Source: Fuchsiella alkaliacetigena | GTDB lineage: Bacteria; Bacillota; Halanaerobiia; Halobacteroidales; Acetohalobiaceae | Direction: 5' to 3' | DNA length: 64,000 nucleotides | Assembly (NCBI RefSeq): GCF_023227765.1 | Contig: NZ_JALKBZ010000004.1 | Span: forward strand, 31,243-95,242 | In this document: piece by piece, positions 38,100 through 46,647 of the stretch | Layout of the letters: every line of letters begins with the position of its first letter | How positions within the stretch are numbered: position 1 is the first letter of the stretch | Made by a program: the position numbers and the translations under genes | The notes under the pieces: generated by a model | The model's input: the letters and a program-made list of their open reading frames with translations, nothing else | Databases searched by the model: none | What the model was told of the DNA's origin: nothing

Positions 38100-38684
38100 A
38101 TGCTTGATACTAAAGCGCGTAAATTAGTCGAACCTTTAATTAATAAGTCAGCTAGAAGCTTATTGAATTTTGGTTTATCCGCTAATCAGGTAACTTGGTT
38201 GGCTTTTATAATCGGTTTAACTACTGGTTTCTTTATCTATCTTGATCATTTCCTTTTAGCAATTATCTTATTATGGTTATCAGGCTTTTTGGATACTGTA
38301 GATGGCTCTATGGCTAGAGAGATTAATGAGCCTACTTCCTGGGGAACTTTAATAGATATTACCTTTGATCGAGTAGTGGAATTATCCTTTATTATTGGCT
38401 TAGCTTTGCGTTTTCCTGAAATACAGTTTAGTTTATTATTGATGTGTGCTAGTATTATCTTATCTATGACTGTATTTTTAACTGTAGGCCTCCTGTCGGA
38501 GAAAGAAGGAATTAAATCTTTCTATTATCAAGCTGGTTTAATGGAAAGATCCGAAGGCTTTATTCTCTTTACTTTAATGCTGTTATTTTGGGAAGGGATT
38601 TTTGTAATTACCTTGTTTTATGCTGGGGCTGTTTTGTTTACTGCTTTGCAGAGAATGCTGGAAGCAAGGAAGCTTTTAAAGTAA
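38100..38684 (+). CDS. CDP-alcohol phosphatidyltransferase (YnjF-like)
   Basis: A 194-residue membrane enzyme. The family signature D-x2-DG-x2-AR-x8-G-x3-D-x3-D is complete: DTVDGSMAR, then after eight residues G, TLI, D, ITF, D. It transfers a CDP-linked group onto an alcohol, usually making phospholipid. It lies between the two permease genes of the importer, 17 bp after the first, and E. coli YnjF occupies a matching cluster. That suggests its acceptor or product relates to the imported compound. The start ATG follows GGGAGG. A separate PgsA is encoded at 50548, so this is not the housekeeping enzyme. Confidence 0.9.
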   Translation: MLDTKARKLVEPLINKSARSLLNFGLSANQVTWLAFIIGLTTGFFIYLDHFLLAIILLWLSGFLDTVDGSMAREINEPTSWGTLIDITFDRVVELSFIIGLALRFPEIQFSLLLMCASIILSMTVFLTVGLLSEKEGIKSFYYQAGLMERSEGFILFTLMLLFWEGIFVITLFYAGAVLFTALQRMLEARKLLK

Positions 38685-38705
38685 TTTGTTAGAGGAGCTG
38701 ATGGT

Positions 38706-39518
38706 GTGCAGAGGAGTCATTTAATCAGATTAATTATAGTTAGTATAATATTATTTATATTATTATTTCCTTTGGTCTTTCTAGGTATCTGGTCAATTGG
38801 CAGTAGCTGGCCTTGGCCTTATTTAATTCCTCAGACTTTAACTTTAGAAGTTTGGCTTGATTTTTTTAGCAGCGGGAATAAAGCTTGGTTAGCTTTGCGA
38901 GAGAGCTTTATTATTGGCAGTGGAGTGACTATTTTGGCAGTTATGATCAGTATCCCTGCTGGACGATCTTTAGCTTTTTATCAATTCCCAGGCAAAGAAC
39001 TGATAAAGTTATTAGTTTTAGCTCCGATTATTATACCTCCTCTGGCAGTAACCATGGGCATCCATATTAATTTTATGCGTTATGGATTAAGTGGAACTAT
39101 TTGGGGAGTGATGCTAGTTCATTTAATTCCTACTATCCCTTATTCAATTAAGATTTTAACCGATACCTTTAGAGTTAATGGCCAGAAATTAGAGAGGCAG
39201 GCCCAGGTTTTAGGAGCTAACTTAGGGCAGCGTTTTTTTTATGTGACTTTTCCCTTAATTAAACCGGGAATTTTAGCGGCGGGAATTATGGTCTTTATTA
39301 TCTCTTTTAGCCAGTATTTTTTAACCTTTTTAATGGGAGAAGGACGGGTAATTACCTTTCCAATGGTCTTATTTCCTTTGGTAGAGCAGGGAAATAGAAC
39401 CTTAGCAGCAGTTTATAGCTGGGTATTTATTTTGGCTATTTTAATTTTTACTGTTATTTTGGAATTGATTTTAAAAGATAGAGTTAAGGGTGAAAGTGAT
39501 TTCTATATTGTTGACTAA
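38706..39518 (+). CDS. ABC permease, second half of YnjC-type pair
   Basis: Six-helix permease of 270 residues with coupling motif LERQAQVLGANLGQRFFYVTFPLIKPG. GTG start, 21 bp after the phosphatidyltransferase gene, ribosome site AGAGGAG. It forms the membrane dimer with the product of 37210-38082. Confidence 0.9.
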   Translation: MQRSHLIRLIIVSIILFILLFPLVFLGIWSIGSSWPWPYLIPQTLTLEVWLDFFSSGNKAWLALRESFIIGSGVTILAVMISIPAGRSLAFYQFPGKELIKLLVLAPIIIPPLAVTMGIHINFMRYGLSGTIWGVMLVHLIPTIPYSIKILTDTFRVNGQKLERQAQVLGANLGQRFFYVTFPLIKPGILAAGIMVFIISFSQYFLTFLMGEGRVITFPMVLFPLVEQGNRTLAAVYSWVFILAILIFTVILELILKDRVKGESDFYIVD

Positions 39519-39526
39519 ACAGAGAA

Positions 39527-40090
39527 TAGATAAGTTCAAGATATTAAAAGCTATTGGACACAGACTAAAATCTGACTAAGTTCTGACTAGACCTTAAAAC
39601 ATAAAATCAAAAACTTAAAGAAACATTAAAATTAAGTTTGAATTACATACGCGTCAACTTAATACACATTTTTCTAGTTGATTTGTTCTTTTATAGATAT
39701 ATTGTTATAAAAGACCTTAAGTTTGAAAACTTGGAAACACGCGCCCAGAAGCGACGCCATTATTTTGGCTAGTTATTACTCTGGCGACGCTTGACCCTTA
39801 GCTAGTCATTACTTTGGGAAGTGCCCTTGAGGTGAATCAACACTAATGAGCACGAATAAGTTCAAAACATTAAAAAACAAAATTATTTAAAGGTTTTATT
39901 AGTGTTAATTCAGCCCAAGACTTCACCGCAAGGGTACTAGCTTCGCGTCGCTTCTTCAGGGATTATCATCCCTTCAGGGCGCATGCTCATTAGTGGTTTC
40001 AACAGGTTTTAAGGTTTTATGTTTTAGTCAGATTTTGTCAGAACTTAGTCAGCGTCTAATTGTTTTTGAACTTTATTTTTTGACCTTAAT
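39527..40090. repeat. Large imperfect palindromic element (about 560 bp) inside importer operon
   Basis: Left arm (39530-39625) and right arm (39996-40085) are inverted versions of each other: CTGACTAAGTTCTGACTA on the left against TAGTCAG, GTCAGAACTTAGTCAG on the right, with TTTTATGTTTTA beside them. Inner inverted pairs are GAAGCGACGC (39747) / GCGTCGCTTC (39946); CCCTTGAGGTGAA (39824) / TTCACCGCAAGGG (39922); and AACACTAAT (39840) / ATTAGTGTT (39898). The interior is more GC-rich than the surroundings. I find no protein. It resembles a non-autonomous element (MITE-like) or a large structured RNA. Confidence 0.7.
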
Positions 40091-40161
40091 TTATCCTCTA
40101 TCATTTATCACCTGTCCTCTGAAACAATAGAACGATATTGCTTTAATAAGGAGCAATCAAA

Positions 40162-41226
40162 ATGTCTAAACTAGTTCTTGAAAACTTAAGCAAAAATTTT
40201 GCAGATAAACCAGTATTAAAAGAAATAAATTTGAGTATTAACTCCGGTGAATTACTTGCTTTGCTAGGCCCTTCAGGTTGTGGTAAAACTACTACTTTAA
40301 AGCTGATTGCTGGGTTATTAGCAGTTGATGAAGGAGATATCCTGTTAGCGGGAAACTCAATTATAGATGTTCCTACTGAAAAGCGAGAGGTAGTCTTAGT
40401 TTTTCAGGACTATCTATTATTTCCTCATCTGAACGTAGCTGATAATATTGCTTTTGGCTTGAAGATGAAGGGAGTAGCCAAAGATTCTAGAAAAAAGCGA
40501 GTAACAGAGCTGTTAGACCTAGTGAATCTTTCTGCTTATCAGAATTTTTGGCCTAATCAGCTTTCAGGAGGTCAAGCTCAGAGAGTAGCTTTGGCTAGGG
40601 CCCTAGCAGTTAATCCTAAAGTGTTATTGTTAGATGAACCATTTTCAAACTTAGATGCTAATTTAAGAAAAGAAATGCAGGGGCTTGTTCGTCAACTGCA
40701 TGAAAAAGAAGAGATGACTACTATCTTTGTTACTCATGACCGCCAAGAGGCGATTGCTATTGCTGACCGAATTGCGGTAATGAAAGAAGGAAGGATAGTT
40801 CAAGTTGCTAAGGCTGAGGAACTATATAAAAAACCGAATAATAAATTTGTAGCTGATTTTTTTGGGCGAACAAACTACTTATCTGCTCAGTTGCAGGAGG
40901 GATTTTTAGTTGCTAAAGCAATAAAAATACCATTGACTAAGCTTAATTGCTATCCAGATAATCTTGAAGATGAAGTAGAACTATTGATTAGACCAGAACT
41001 TATTAAGTTGAAAGATAAGGATGAGAAATTAAATAATGATCAACAACAGATGATACTTGCCGGAAAAATATTAGATAGAAAGTTTTTAGGTGAAAAAATA
41101 CGATACTCATTATTGATTGAAGATAACTTTAGCTTAGAAGTTGTCACTTTAGCAGATGAAATGTTTGAGCTAGATACTGAAATAAAAGCAGTTATTGACC
41201 CCGCAAATATTTCTTTATTGAGTTAA
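40162..41226 (+). CDS. ynjD: ABC transporter ATPase (YnjD-like)
   Basis: ATPase of 354 residues: Walker A GPSGCGKTT, signature QLSGGQAQRVALARAL, Walker B VLLLDEPFSNLD, H-loop VTHD, and a C-terminal regulatory (TOBE-like) region of about 120 residues. It is of the PotA/YnjD class that powers binding-protein importers. It is the only nearby ATPase for the YnjB-type operon but lies 643 bp after it, across the palindromic element, so it may have lost co-transcription. Ribosome site AAGGAGCAA. Confidence 0.9.
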   Translation: MSKLVLENLSKNFADKPVLKEINLSINSGELLALLGPSGCGKTTTLKLIAGLLAVDEGDILLAGNSIIDVPTEKREVVLVFQDYLLFPHLNVADNIAFGLKMKGVAKDSRKKRVTELLDLVNLSAYQNFWPNQLSGGQAQRVALARALAVNPKVLLLDEPFSNLDANLRKEMQGLVRQLHEKEEMTTIFVTHDRQEAIAIADRIAVMKEGRIVQVAKAEELYKKPNNKFVADFFGRTNYLSAQLQEGFLVAKAIKIPLTKLNCYPDNLEDEVELLIRPELIKLKDKDEKLNNDQQQMILAGKILDRKFLGEKIRYSLLIEDNFSLEVVTLADEMFELDTEIKAVIDPANISLLS

Positions 41227-41363
41227 AATCGAGCAACTTAATTAAGTTATTGAGATTAATTAGAGATTAAGGTAGGAGTTTTTATAAAAAAAGAGAATAT
41301 GTAACTAATAACAGGTATTTCGTTAAGAAGCGAGGCTGATATTTTTAAAGGGAGGTGGAGTTA

Positions 41364-41747
41364 ATGGAAGAGGGAAGTTTTGTGACTGCTATTAACTGTA
41401 TAGACGGTAGGGTACAGTTACCAGTTATTAATTGGTTACACGAGGAGTATGGGGTTGATTATGTAGATATGATTACTGAACCAGGGCCCAATCTCATTTT
41501 AGCAGATGAAGAAGATAAAGCAACTATTAAATCTATTAAGAATAGAGTAGAGGTTTCTACAAAGAAACATAATTCAGAGCTAATAGCAGTAATAGGTCAT
41601 TATGATTGTGCTGCTAATTTAGCTGATAAAACAACTCAGATTGAGCAGATTAAGGATTCAATTGAATTAGTTAACTCTTGGAATTTAGGAGTTGAAATTA
41701 TAGGACTTTGGGTTAATCGTGATTGGCAGGTTGAAACAGTAGTTTAA
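41364..41747 (+). CDS. Minimal beta-carbonic-anhydrase-like zinc protein
   Basis: A 127-residue protein. CIDGRVQLP resembles the beta-carbonic anhydrase CxDSR motif, and GHYDCAAN the HxxC zinc motif, so three zinc ligands (Cys, His, Cys) are present. It is much shorter than the usual 180-220 residues, lacking most surrounding helices. The residue after CID is Gly, not Ser. ATG 41364 follows GGGAGGTGG; the upstream GTG (41355) overlaps that site. Catalysis cannot be assumed. Confidence 0.7.
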   Translation: MEEGSFVTAINCIDGRVQLPVINWLHEEYGVDYVDMITEPGPNLILADEEDKATIKSIKNRVEVSTKKHNSELIAVIGHYDCAANLADKTTQIEQIKDSIELVNSWNLGVEIIGLWVNRDWQVETVV

Positions 41748-41771
41748 ATTAGTTTTTTATTTTTGCATGAT

Positions 41772-41810
41772 AATACTAAGGATCATTAATAATGATCCTT
41801 AGTATTATTT
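41772..41810. terminator. Bidirectional terminator
   Basis: AATACTAAGGATCATT / AATGATCCTTAGTATT, perfect 16-bp stem with a 3-nt loop between convergent genes; overlaps the end of the small minus-strand gene. Confidence 0.9.
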
Positions 41811-41992
41811 GTTTTTTTCTTCTCTTTTTCTTGCTGTTTAATTGGAGTCAGCTCTTCGCTCATTTCTACTAACTCCTTTGCTATTCGTCTTTGATATTCT
41901 AAGGTTATCCAACCAAATAAGGCCGGCATACTTTGAGGAGGTGGGGAACCTTTCTCCCTCTCTGGATCATGATTAGGCATTTTTTCAACCAT
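41786..41992 (-). CDS. Small hypothetical protein, 68 residues
   Basis: I accept this as a gene because AAAGGAGG lies 8 nt before its ATG and it ends in a strong terminator. The protein starts with a Pro/Glu/Lys-rich stretch, has a central helix (ITLEYQRRIAKELVEMSEEL) and a highly charged Lys/Asn tail. No signal, membrane segment or known motif. Confidence 0.65.
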   Translation of the reverse strand: MVEKMPNHDPEREKGSPPPQSMPALFGWITLEYQRRIAKELVEMSEELTPIKQQEKEKKKTNNTKDHY

Positions 41993-42105
41993 ATTTTAGG
42001 CCTCCTTTAAGATAGTATGTCCTATTTTAATTCAAATAATAAAGGAATTATTTTTTTTTGCCAAAAGTTATTATTTAAATAGAATTTTTAAAGGAGGCAG
42101 CTGTC

Positions 42106-42852
42106 TTGCAGCAGCAAGTTTTACTTTTAGTTACTTTAGTGGGAGAAACATTACTTAAAAGCGGAGCTGAAACGCATCGAGTCGAAGAAACGATAATTAG
42201 AATTGGCAATGCTTATAATTTTAATAAAATAGAAGTGTTTGCTTTACCTACAGGAATTTTTATTTCTTTAGAAGATCAGAGTGGTGAAAGTTTGACTAAA
42301 ATAACAAGAATCAAACATCAACTTATCGATTTAAAAAAGGTTTCTTTAGTTAATGATTTATCACGGCGAATTGTAGCTAAGAAGATTACTTTAGAAGAAG
42401 CTCTTTTGGAAATGAATGATATTAAGTCTGGAAAAGATAGTTATGCAAAAATAACTTCCTATTTAGCAGCAGGGATAGGAGGAATGACCTTTACTTATTT
42501 TACCTTTGGTTCAGGCTGGGAATTATTAGGAGTCTTTTGGGGAGCTTTTTTACTGGAGATGTGGTTAGAAAATAATAAAATTAACAAGTTTATTTCTCAG
42601 ATAATCAGTGGTTTTATAGCTTCTTTTTTTGGAGTTGGATTGAGCTTATTATGGCCTAGTTTGGATAAGAATGCTATTATTTTGGGAATTGTTATTATTT
42701 TAGTACCAGGTTTGGCAATTACTAATGCGGCTCGGGATTTGATAGCTGGTGATTCTTTAGCAGGAATAATTCGAGGAATTAATGCTCTTTTAACAGCTTT
42801 GGGTATTGCTTTAGGAGTAGCTGCTGTATTAGGACTTAGAAGTTTAGTTTAA
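42106..42852 (+). CDS. Threonine/serine exporter family, N-terminal half (DUF1212)
   Basis: A 248-residue protein: a soluble N-terminal domain (GETLLKSGAETHRVEETIIRI, typical of DUF1212) followed by five hydrophobic segments. With the next gene it makes a two-subunit form of ThrE, which exports threonine and serine in Corynebacterium. TTG start, set by AAAGGAGG. The two genes are 16 bp apart and obviously one operon. Confidence 0.9.
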   Translation: MQQQVLLLVTLVGETLLKSGAETHRVEETIIRIGNAYNFNKIEVFALPTGIFISLEDQSGESLTKITRIKHQLIDLKKVSLVNDLSRRIVAKKITLEEALLEMNDIKSGKDSYAKITSYLAAGIGGMTFTYFTFGSGWELLGVFWGAFLLEMWLENNKINKFISQIISGFIASFFGVGLSLLWPSLDKNAIILGIVIILVPGLAITNAARDLIAGDSLAGIIRGINALLTALGIALGVAAVLGLRSLV

Positions 42853-42868
42853 TTTGAGGAGGTCAAGG

Positions 42869-43288
42869 ATGTTAATTGATACTTTAACGGTTTTTTTAGC
42901 TACAGTAGCCTTTGGAGTTATTTTTAAGCTGCCTAAGCGGGCCCTATTTAATAGCGGCTTGGCTGGTGTTGCAGGTTGGGGAACTTATCAGTTAGTTTTT
43001 ACTTTAGTGGGTAATCGGATTTCAGCTAGCTTTTTTGGAGTAGTGGTACTTACTATCATTGCTGAAATAAGTGCGCGAATATTAAAAGAACCTGCTACAC
43101 TTTTCATAGTAGCAGGTATTATTCCTTTGGTGCCTGGGGCTCAAGCTTATTTTACTATGTTATATTTAGTGGAAGGAGAGTATCTTTTAGGCTTGGAAAA
43201 AGGAATAGAAGCTTTTTTAATTGCAGGTGCTATTTCAGCTGGAATTGTCTTTATAGGAATTTTTACTAAGTTAAGTAGATCAGAATAA
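42869..43288 (+). CDS. Threonine/serine exporter family, C-terminal half
   Basis: A 139-residue, four-helix membrane protein matching the second half of ThrE (PF12821 type): FGVIFKLPKRALFNSGLAGVAGWGTYQ and AGIIPLVPGAQAYFTMLYLV. ATG 42869 follows GAGGAGG; the upstream TTG 42854 lies at that site. Partner of the preceding gene. Confidence 0.9.
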   Translation: MLIDTLTVFLATVAFGVIFKLPKRALFNSGLAGVAGWGTYQLVFTLVGNRISASFFGVVVLTIIAEISARILKEPATLFIVAGIIPLVPGAQAYFTMLYLVEGEYLLGLEKGIEAFLIAGAISAGIVFIGIFTKLSRSE

Positions 43289-43295
43289 CAATTAA

Positions 43296-44141
43296 TCAAA
43301 CCATTTTTTTAGCAAATTCGGATAGTTTGTCAGACATATCTTTAATGGATTGAATAGTTTCTGAAATAGATTGGATTTCTTCAGCTTGTTGAAAGCTAAT
43401 TTTTTCTATTTCTTCTACTCCACTATTAATTCCTTCATTGCTTTCCTGTAAAGTCCTTAGTATTTCCTCAATCTTTTCTAAGGAAGAAGCAGTATTATTA
43501 GCTAACTGTCTAATTTCCTCTGCTACTACTCCGAATCCTTTCCCTTCATCTCCAACCCTAGCAGCTTCAATAGCAGCGTTTAATCCCAATAGATTAGTTT
43601 GATCAGTAACCTCTTGCACAACGGTTAATACTTCATCGGTTTCTTCTACCTTTTGAGTTAATTGATCTGCATTTTCAGATAACTTAGTTCCGATGGAAGC
43701 TAATTCTTCCGATTCTGCTGATAAGGTTTCAATAGTGTCAGCAATTTCTCTCATGGAGTTTAATAAATTATCTGACATTCTATACATTTCTTCTTGTCTT
43801 GCTAAACTTTTGTTAAGAGAAATAGCTGCAAAAACTTCTCCATTTTCATCTTTGAGGGGAACTCCTATTCCAACATAGGGGATGCCGAAATTAGTTTTTT
43901 CAGCATCTATTTTTTTAACCACCCTTCTTCCCTCGCGCATTGCTGTTCCAGCTATTGTATGTTTTTGAACCTCGCTTCCTATTGGAATTTCAAGATCAAT
44001 ATTTTCTCCCTTATGATAGGCTATCCATTCGTTGCTCTCAAGATGCGCTACCGCTACGGCTAAATCATCCATAGTCATATCATTTAATAAAGGAGCTACA
44101 TTTAATATGCAGTCTAAAATATTTTTACATTCTTTTGACAA
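43296..44141 (-). CDS. Soluble methyl-accepting chemotaxis protein
   Basis: Cytoplasmic chemoreceptor of 281 residues without membrane segments. The N-terminal part (1 to about 120) is a small sensor domain ([25 protein letters not shown]). The C-terminal signalling coiled coil has the conserved hairpin [36 protein letters not shown]. The module is short compared with typical receptors. It could feed the cheW-cheA operon at 9-13 kb. Ribosome site GAGGGAGG. Confidence 0.92.
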   Translation of the reverse strand: MSKECKNILDCILNVAPLLNDMTMDDLAVAVAHLESNEWIAYHKGENIDLEIPIGSEVQKHTIAGTAMREGRRVVKKIDAEKTNFGIPYVGIGVPLKDENGEVFAAISLNKSLARQEEMYRMSDNLLNSMREIADTIETLSAESEELASIGTKLSENADQLTQKVEETDEVLTVVQEVTDQTNLLGLNAAIEAARVGDEGKGFGVVAEEIRQLANNTASSLEKIEEILRTLQESNEGINSGVEEIEKISFQQAEEIQSISETIQSIKDMSDKLSEFAKKMV

Positions 44142-44394
44142 AATAATTCCCTCCCTCTTTTTAAATTAATTTATATTTTTATTGAAAAAACTCTCCCTGT
44201 TACTTTACTGATTTCATAGTTATTACCCTAAACTCCTGCCTGAGCTTCTAAATTTTCAAAAAATTTTTTATTTTACAATTAAAAATAAGAGAAAGCTTGA
44301 AGATTGGAGATTTTAATGGTAACATAGTATATTTTTAATGAGCATTTCAGATAATAAGTTTAGTCTTTATGCTAATAAGTGGGGAGGGTAAAAG

Positions 44395-45633
44395 ATGGAT
44401 TTAACAACTGAGACTATTGAAATGTATCATGATAGTTTAAATCCAGCTTTAGCTAAACTGTTTAAATTTATGGGTTTAGATAGTGTTGAAGTAGAAGCAG
44501 AAGGAATGATTATTAAAGATAATCAAGGCAGGGAGTATTTAGACTGTGTCGGAGGGTATGGTAGTCTTAATTTTGGTCATCGTCCTCCAGAAATAGTAGC
44601 AGCTGTGAAAGAACAGTTAGGAAGAATGCCCTTAGCCAGCAAACTACTATTTAATCGTCACTTGGCTGAATTTACTACTGAGTTAAAAGAGCTTACTCCA
44701 GGTGAATTGCAGTATTCTTTTATTTGTAATAGCGGGACTGAAGCTGTAGAAGGAGCTTTAAAGTTAGCTCGCCTTTATACTGGTAAAAAGGAGATTATTT
44801 CTACTATTAACTCTTTTCACGGGAAAAGTATGGGAGCATTAAGTGCTACCGGTAGAGAACAGTATAGTAAGCCTTTTGCTCCTCTAGTAGCGGGATTTAA
44901 ACATATTCCCTTTGGAGATGTGGATGCTTTAACAGTAGCTATTAGTGAAGAAACAGCTGCTGTAATTTTAGAGCCTATTCAAGGGGAAGGAGGAATAGTT
45001 ATTCCGCCAGCTGATTATTTAGCAGAGGTTAGAGGAATTTGTAATCAGCAAGGGGTGTTGATGATTGTAGATGAGATTCAAACAGGTTTAGGAAGAGTTG
45101 GTAGTAACTTTGCAGTAGAAGCTGCAGGAGTAGTACCAGATATAATGACTTTAGCCAAGTCTTTAGGTGGGGGAGTAATGCCAGTAGGAGCTTTGATAGC
45201 TAAGCCTGAAGTTTGGGAGCCTTTTATTGAATCGCCTCTGTTACATACTTCTACTTTTGGCGGCAATCCTTTGGCAGCAGTGGCTGGCAAAAAAGCTTTG
45301 GAGATTTTAGAGAGAGATAACTTAGCTTTGCAGGCTAAAAGGATAGGGACTAAGCTTTTAGCTGAACTGGAGAAGTTGAGTCTTAAATATTCTGATTTAA
45401 TTACTGAAGTTAGAGGTAAGGGATTATTGATTGGGATTGAGTTAGTTGATGAGGGAGTAGGTGGAATGTTAATCTCTGAACTGATTGATCGTGGTTTATT
45501 AGCAGTCTATACTCTTAATCAACCGCAAGTGATTAGAATTGAACCCCCTTTGATTATGAGTGAAGAGGAGATGGATAGAGTTATTGGTATTTTGGAAACT
45601 GCATTGGAGGCTGTGTTAGAGCTGAAATCGTGA
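44395..45633 (+). CDS. Class III aminotransferase, putrescine aminotransferase-like
   Basis: PLP enzyme of 412 residues. NSGTEAVEGALKLAR, SFHGKSMGALSATGREQ, VDEIQTG, PLP-lysine region LAKSLGGGVMPVGAL, and HTSTFGGNPLA are present. The C-terminal part (RGKGLLIGIELVD, then IRIEPPLIMSEEEMD) agrees best with E. coli YgjG/PatA, which converts putrescine to 4-aminobutanal. Acetylornithine or ornithine aminotransferase is the main alternative. Ribosome site GGGGAGGG. It is a single gene followed by a large palindromic element. Confidence 0.88.
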   Translation: MDLTTETIEMYHDSLNPALAKLFKFMGLDSVEVEAEGMIIKDNQGREYLDCVGGYGSLNFGHRPPEIVAAVKEQLGRMPLASKLLFNRHLAEFTTELKELTPGELQYSFICNSGTEAVEGALKLARLYTGKKEIISTINSFHGKSMGALSATGREQYSKPFAPLVAGFKHIPFGDVDALTVAISEETAAVILEPIQGEGGIVIPPADYLAEVRGICNQQGVLMIVDEIQTGLGRVGSNFAVEAAGVVPDIMTLAKSLGGGVMPVGALIAKPEVWEPFIESPLLHTSTFGGNPLAAVAGKKALEILERDNLALQAKRIGTKLLAELEKLSLKYSDLITEVRGKGLLIGIELVDEGVGGMLISELIDRGLLAVYTLNQPQVIRIEPPLIMSEEEMDRVIGILETALEAVLELKS

Positions 45634-45644
45634 TTTTTTGCATT

Positions 45645-46053
45645 AATATTGGTATATTGTTTCATTCGCGATATAGCTATTATCGAAAGCCTGAGCTAGT
45701 TGATATGTTTCAACCACTTGCCGTTCAGTCGGCTTCCTGCCTCCTTCTCTCTCAAAAATAGCCCTCCCGGCGTCCGTGCCTTCGGGCTATTTTAAGAGTC
45801 GCTCTTTGAAACATATCAACTTGTAGGTTTTCGTTATCAGCACGACCAAATGGGTGTTTATAAGCGATATTAAAGTTTATTTTTTAGTACTACTTGACGA
45901 ATCGGAGCTCAAATAAAAGCAAGCTAATTTTTCTAATTAAAATTAGCTTGCTTTTATTTGAGTGGAGATGAGTCTTAGAAGTACTAAAATAAACTTTTCT
46001 AGCGTTAAACACCCATTTGGCCCCCACGCTCAGTGCAACATTAGACCGATATT
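45645..46053. repeat. Composite palindromic element with two nested hairpins
   Basis: About 410 bp. Outer inverted ends: AATATTGGTATATTGTTTCA (45645-45664) against TGCAACATTAGACCGATATT (46034-46053). First hairpin: TTGATATGTTTCAA (45700-45713) / TTGAAACATATCAA (45806-45819), enclosing a GC-rich stem AAAATAGCCC / GGGCTATTTT (45755-45793). Second: CCAAATGGGTGTTTA (45846-45860) / TAAACACCCATTTGG (46006-46020), with AGTACT on both sides and a perfect 24-bp stem at its core (45908-45931 / 45939-45962). No credible protein is encoded. Confidence 0.75.
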
Positions 46054-46122
46054 TTTTATTTTTTAGCTGTTCATTATTCATTGTTAATTGTTAATTGAAA
46101 TAACAAAACAGGAGGAATAGCC

Positions 46123-46566
46123 ATGCCTTATGTAGAGAACACTATCTTAGTTAACGGTAATGCAGACGATGTATATCAGCTAGCTAGCGATATGGAAAGA
46201 TATCCTCAGTTTATGGAAAATGTACGCAGCGTAGAAGTTTTAGAAAGAGCAGGAAATACCACCGTTACTGCTTGGGAGACTGAGGTTGATGGTAGAGAAA
46301 TCAACTGGAAAGAGAGAGATTACTTTGATAAGCAGCAGCAAAAAATTTATTATGAACAGATTGAAGGTGATTTAGAGGAGTTTAAAGGACAGTGGAAGAT
46401 CACTGCTCAAAAAGAAGCTACAAAAATAACCTTAAGCGTAGAATTTGAATTTGGAATTCCTATGTTGGCCCCAGTTTTGAATCCAATTCTTAAGAGGAAG
46501 GTGGCTTCCAATTCTGAAGCTATGCTGAAGGCAATTAAGGAAGAAGTTGAGGGAGAAGAAGGTTAA
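46123..46566 (+). CDS. SRPBCC/START-like protein (COQ10-type)
   Basis: A 147-residue single-domain protein with the hydrophobic-cavity fold of the polyketide cyclase/COQ10 group: VYQLASDMERYPQFMENVRSVEVLE at the start and a C-terminal helix (NSEAMLKAIKEEVEGEEG). It probably binds a hydrophobic small molecule or lipid. The ATG follows AGGAGG. It precedes trkA by about 80 bp; no functional link is known. Confidence 0.85.
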   Translation: MPYVENTILVNGNADDVYQLASDMERYPQFMENVRSVEVLERAGNTTVTAWETEVDGREINWKERDYFDKQQQKIYYEQIEGDLEEFKGQWKITAQKEATKITLSVEFEFGIPMLAPVLNPILKRKVASNSEAMLKAIKEEVEGEEG

Positions 46567-46647
46567 GTTTACTCTGGATTTAGTTATTATTTGTTGAGCT
46601 TAGACATAAATTTTAATGATATTGCTTTTGGAGAAAGTGGGTGCAAT

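Noticed and set aside
39527..40090. Possible OLE RNA or other known large RNA
   Set aside because: I could not match conserved OLE features or its usual neighbours; the flanking arms recur elsewhere, which fits a mobile repeat better.
45890..46081. 63-codon open frame on the minus strand
   Set aside because: It lies inside the composite palindrome; its codons are dictated by the inverted repeats and no ribosome site fits.
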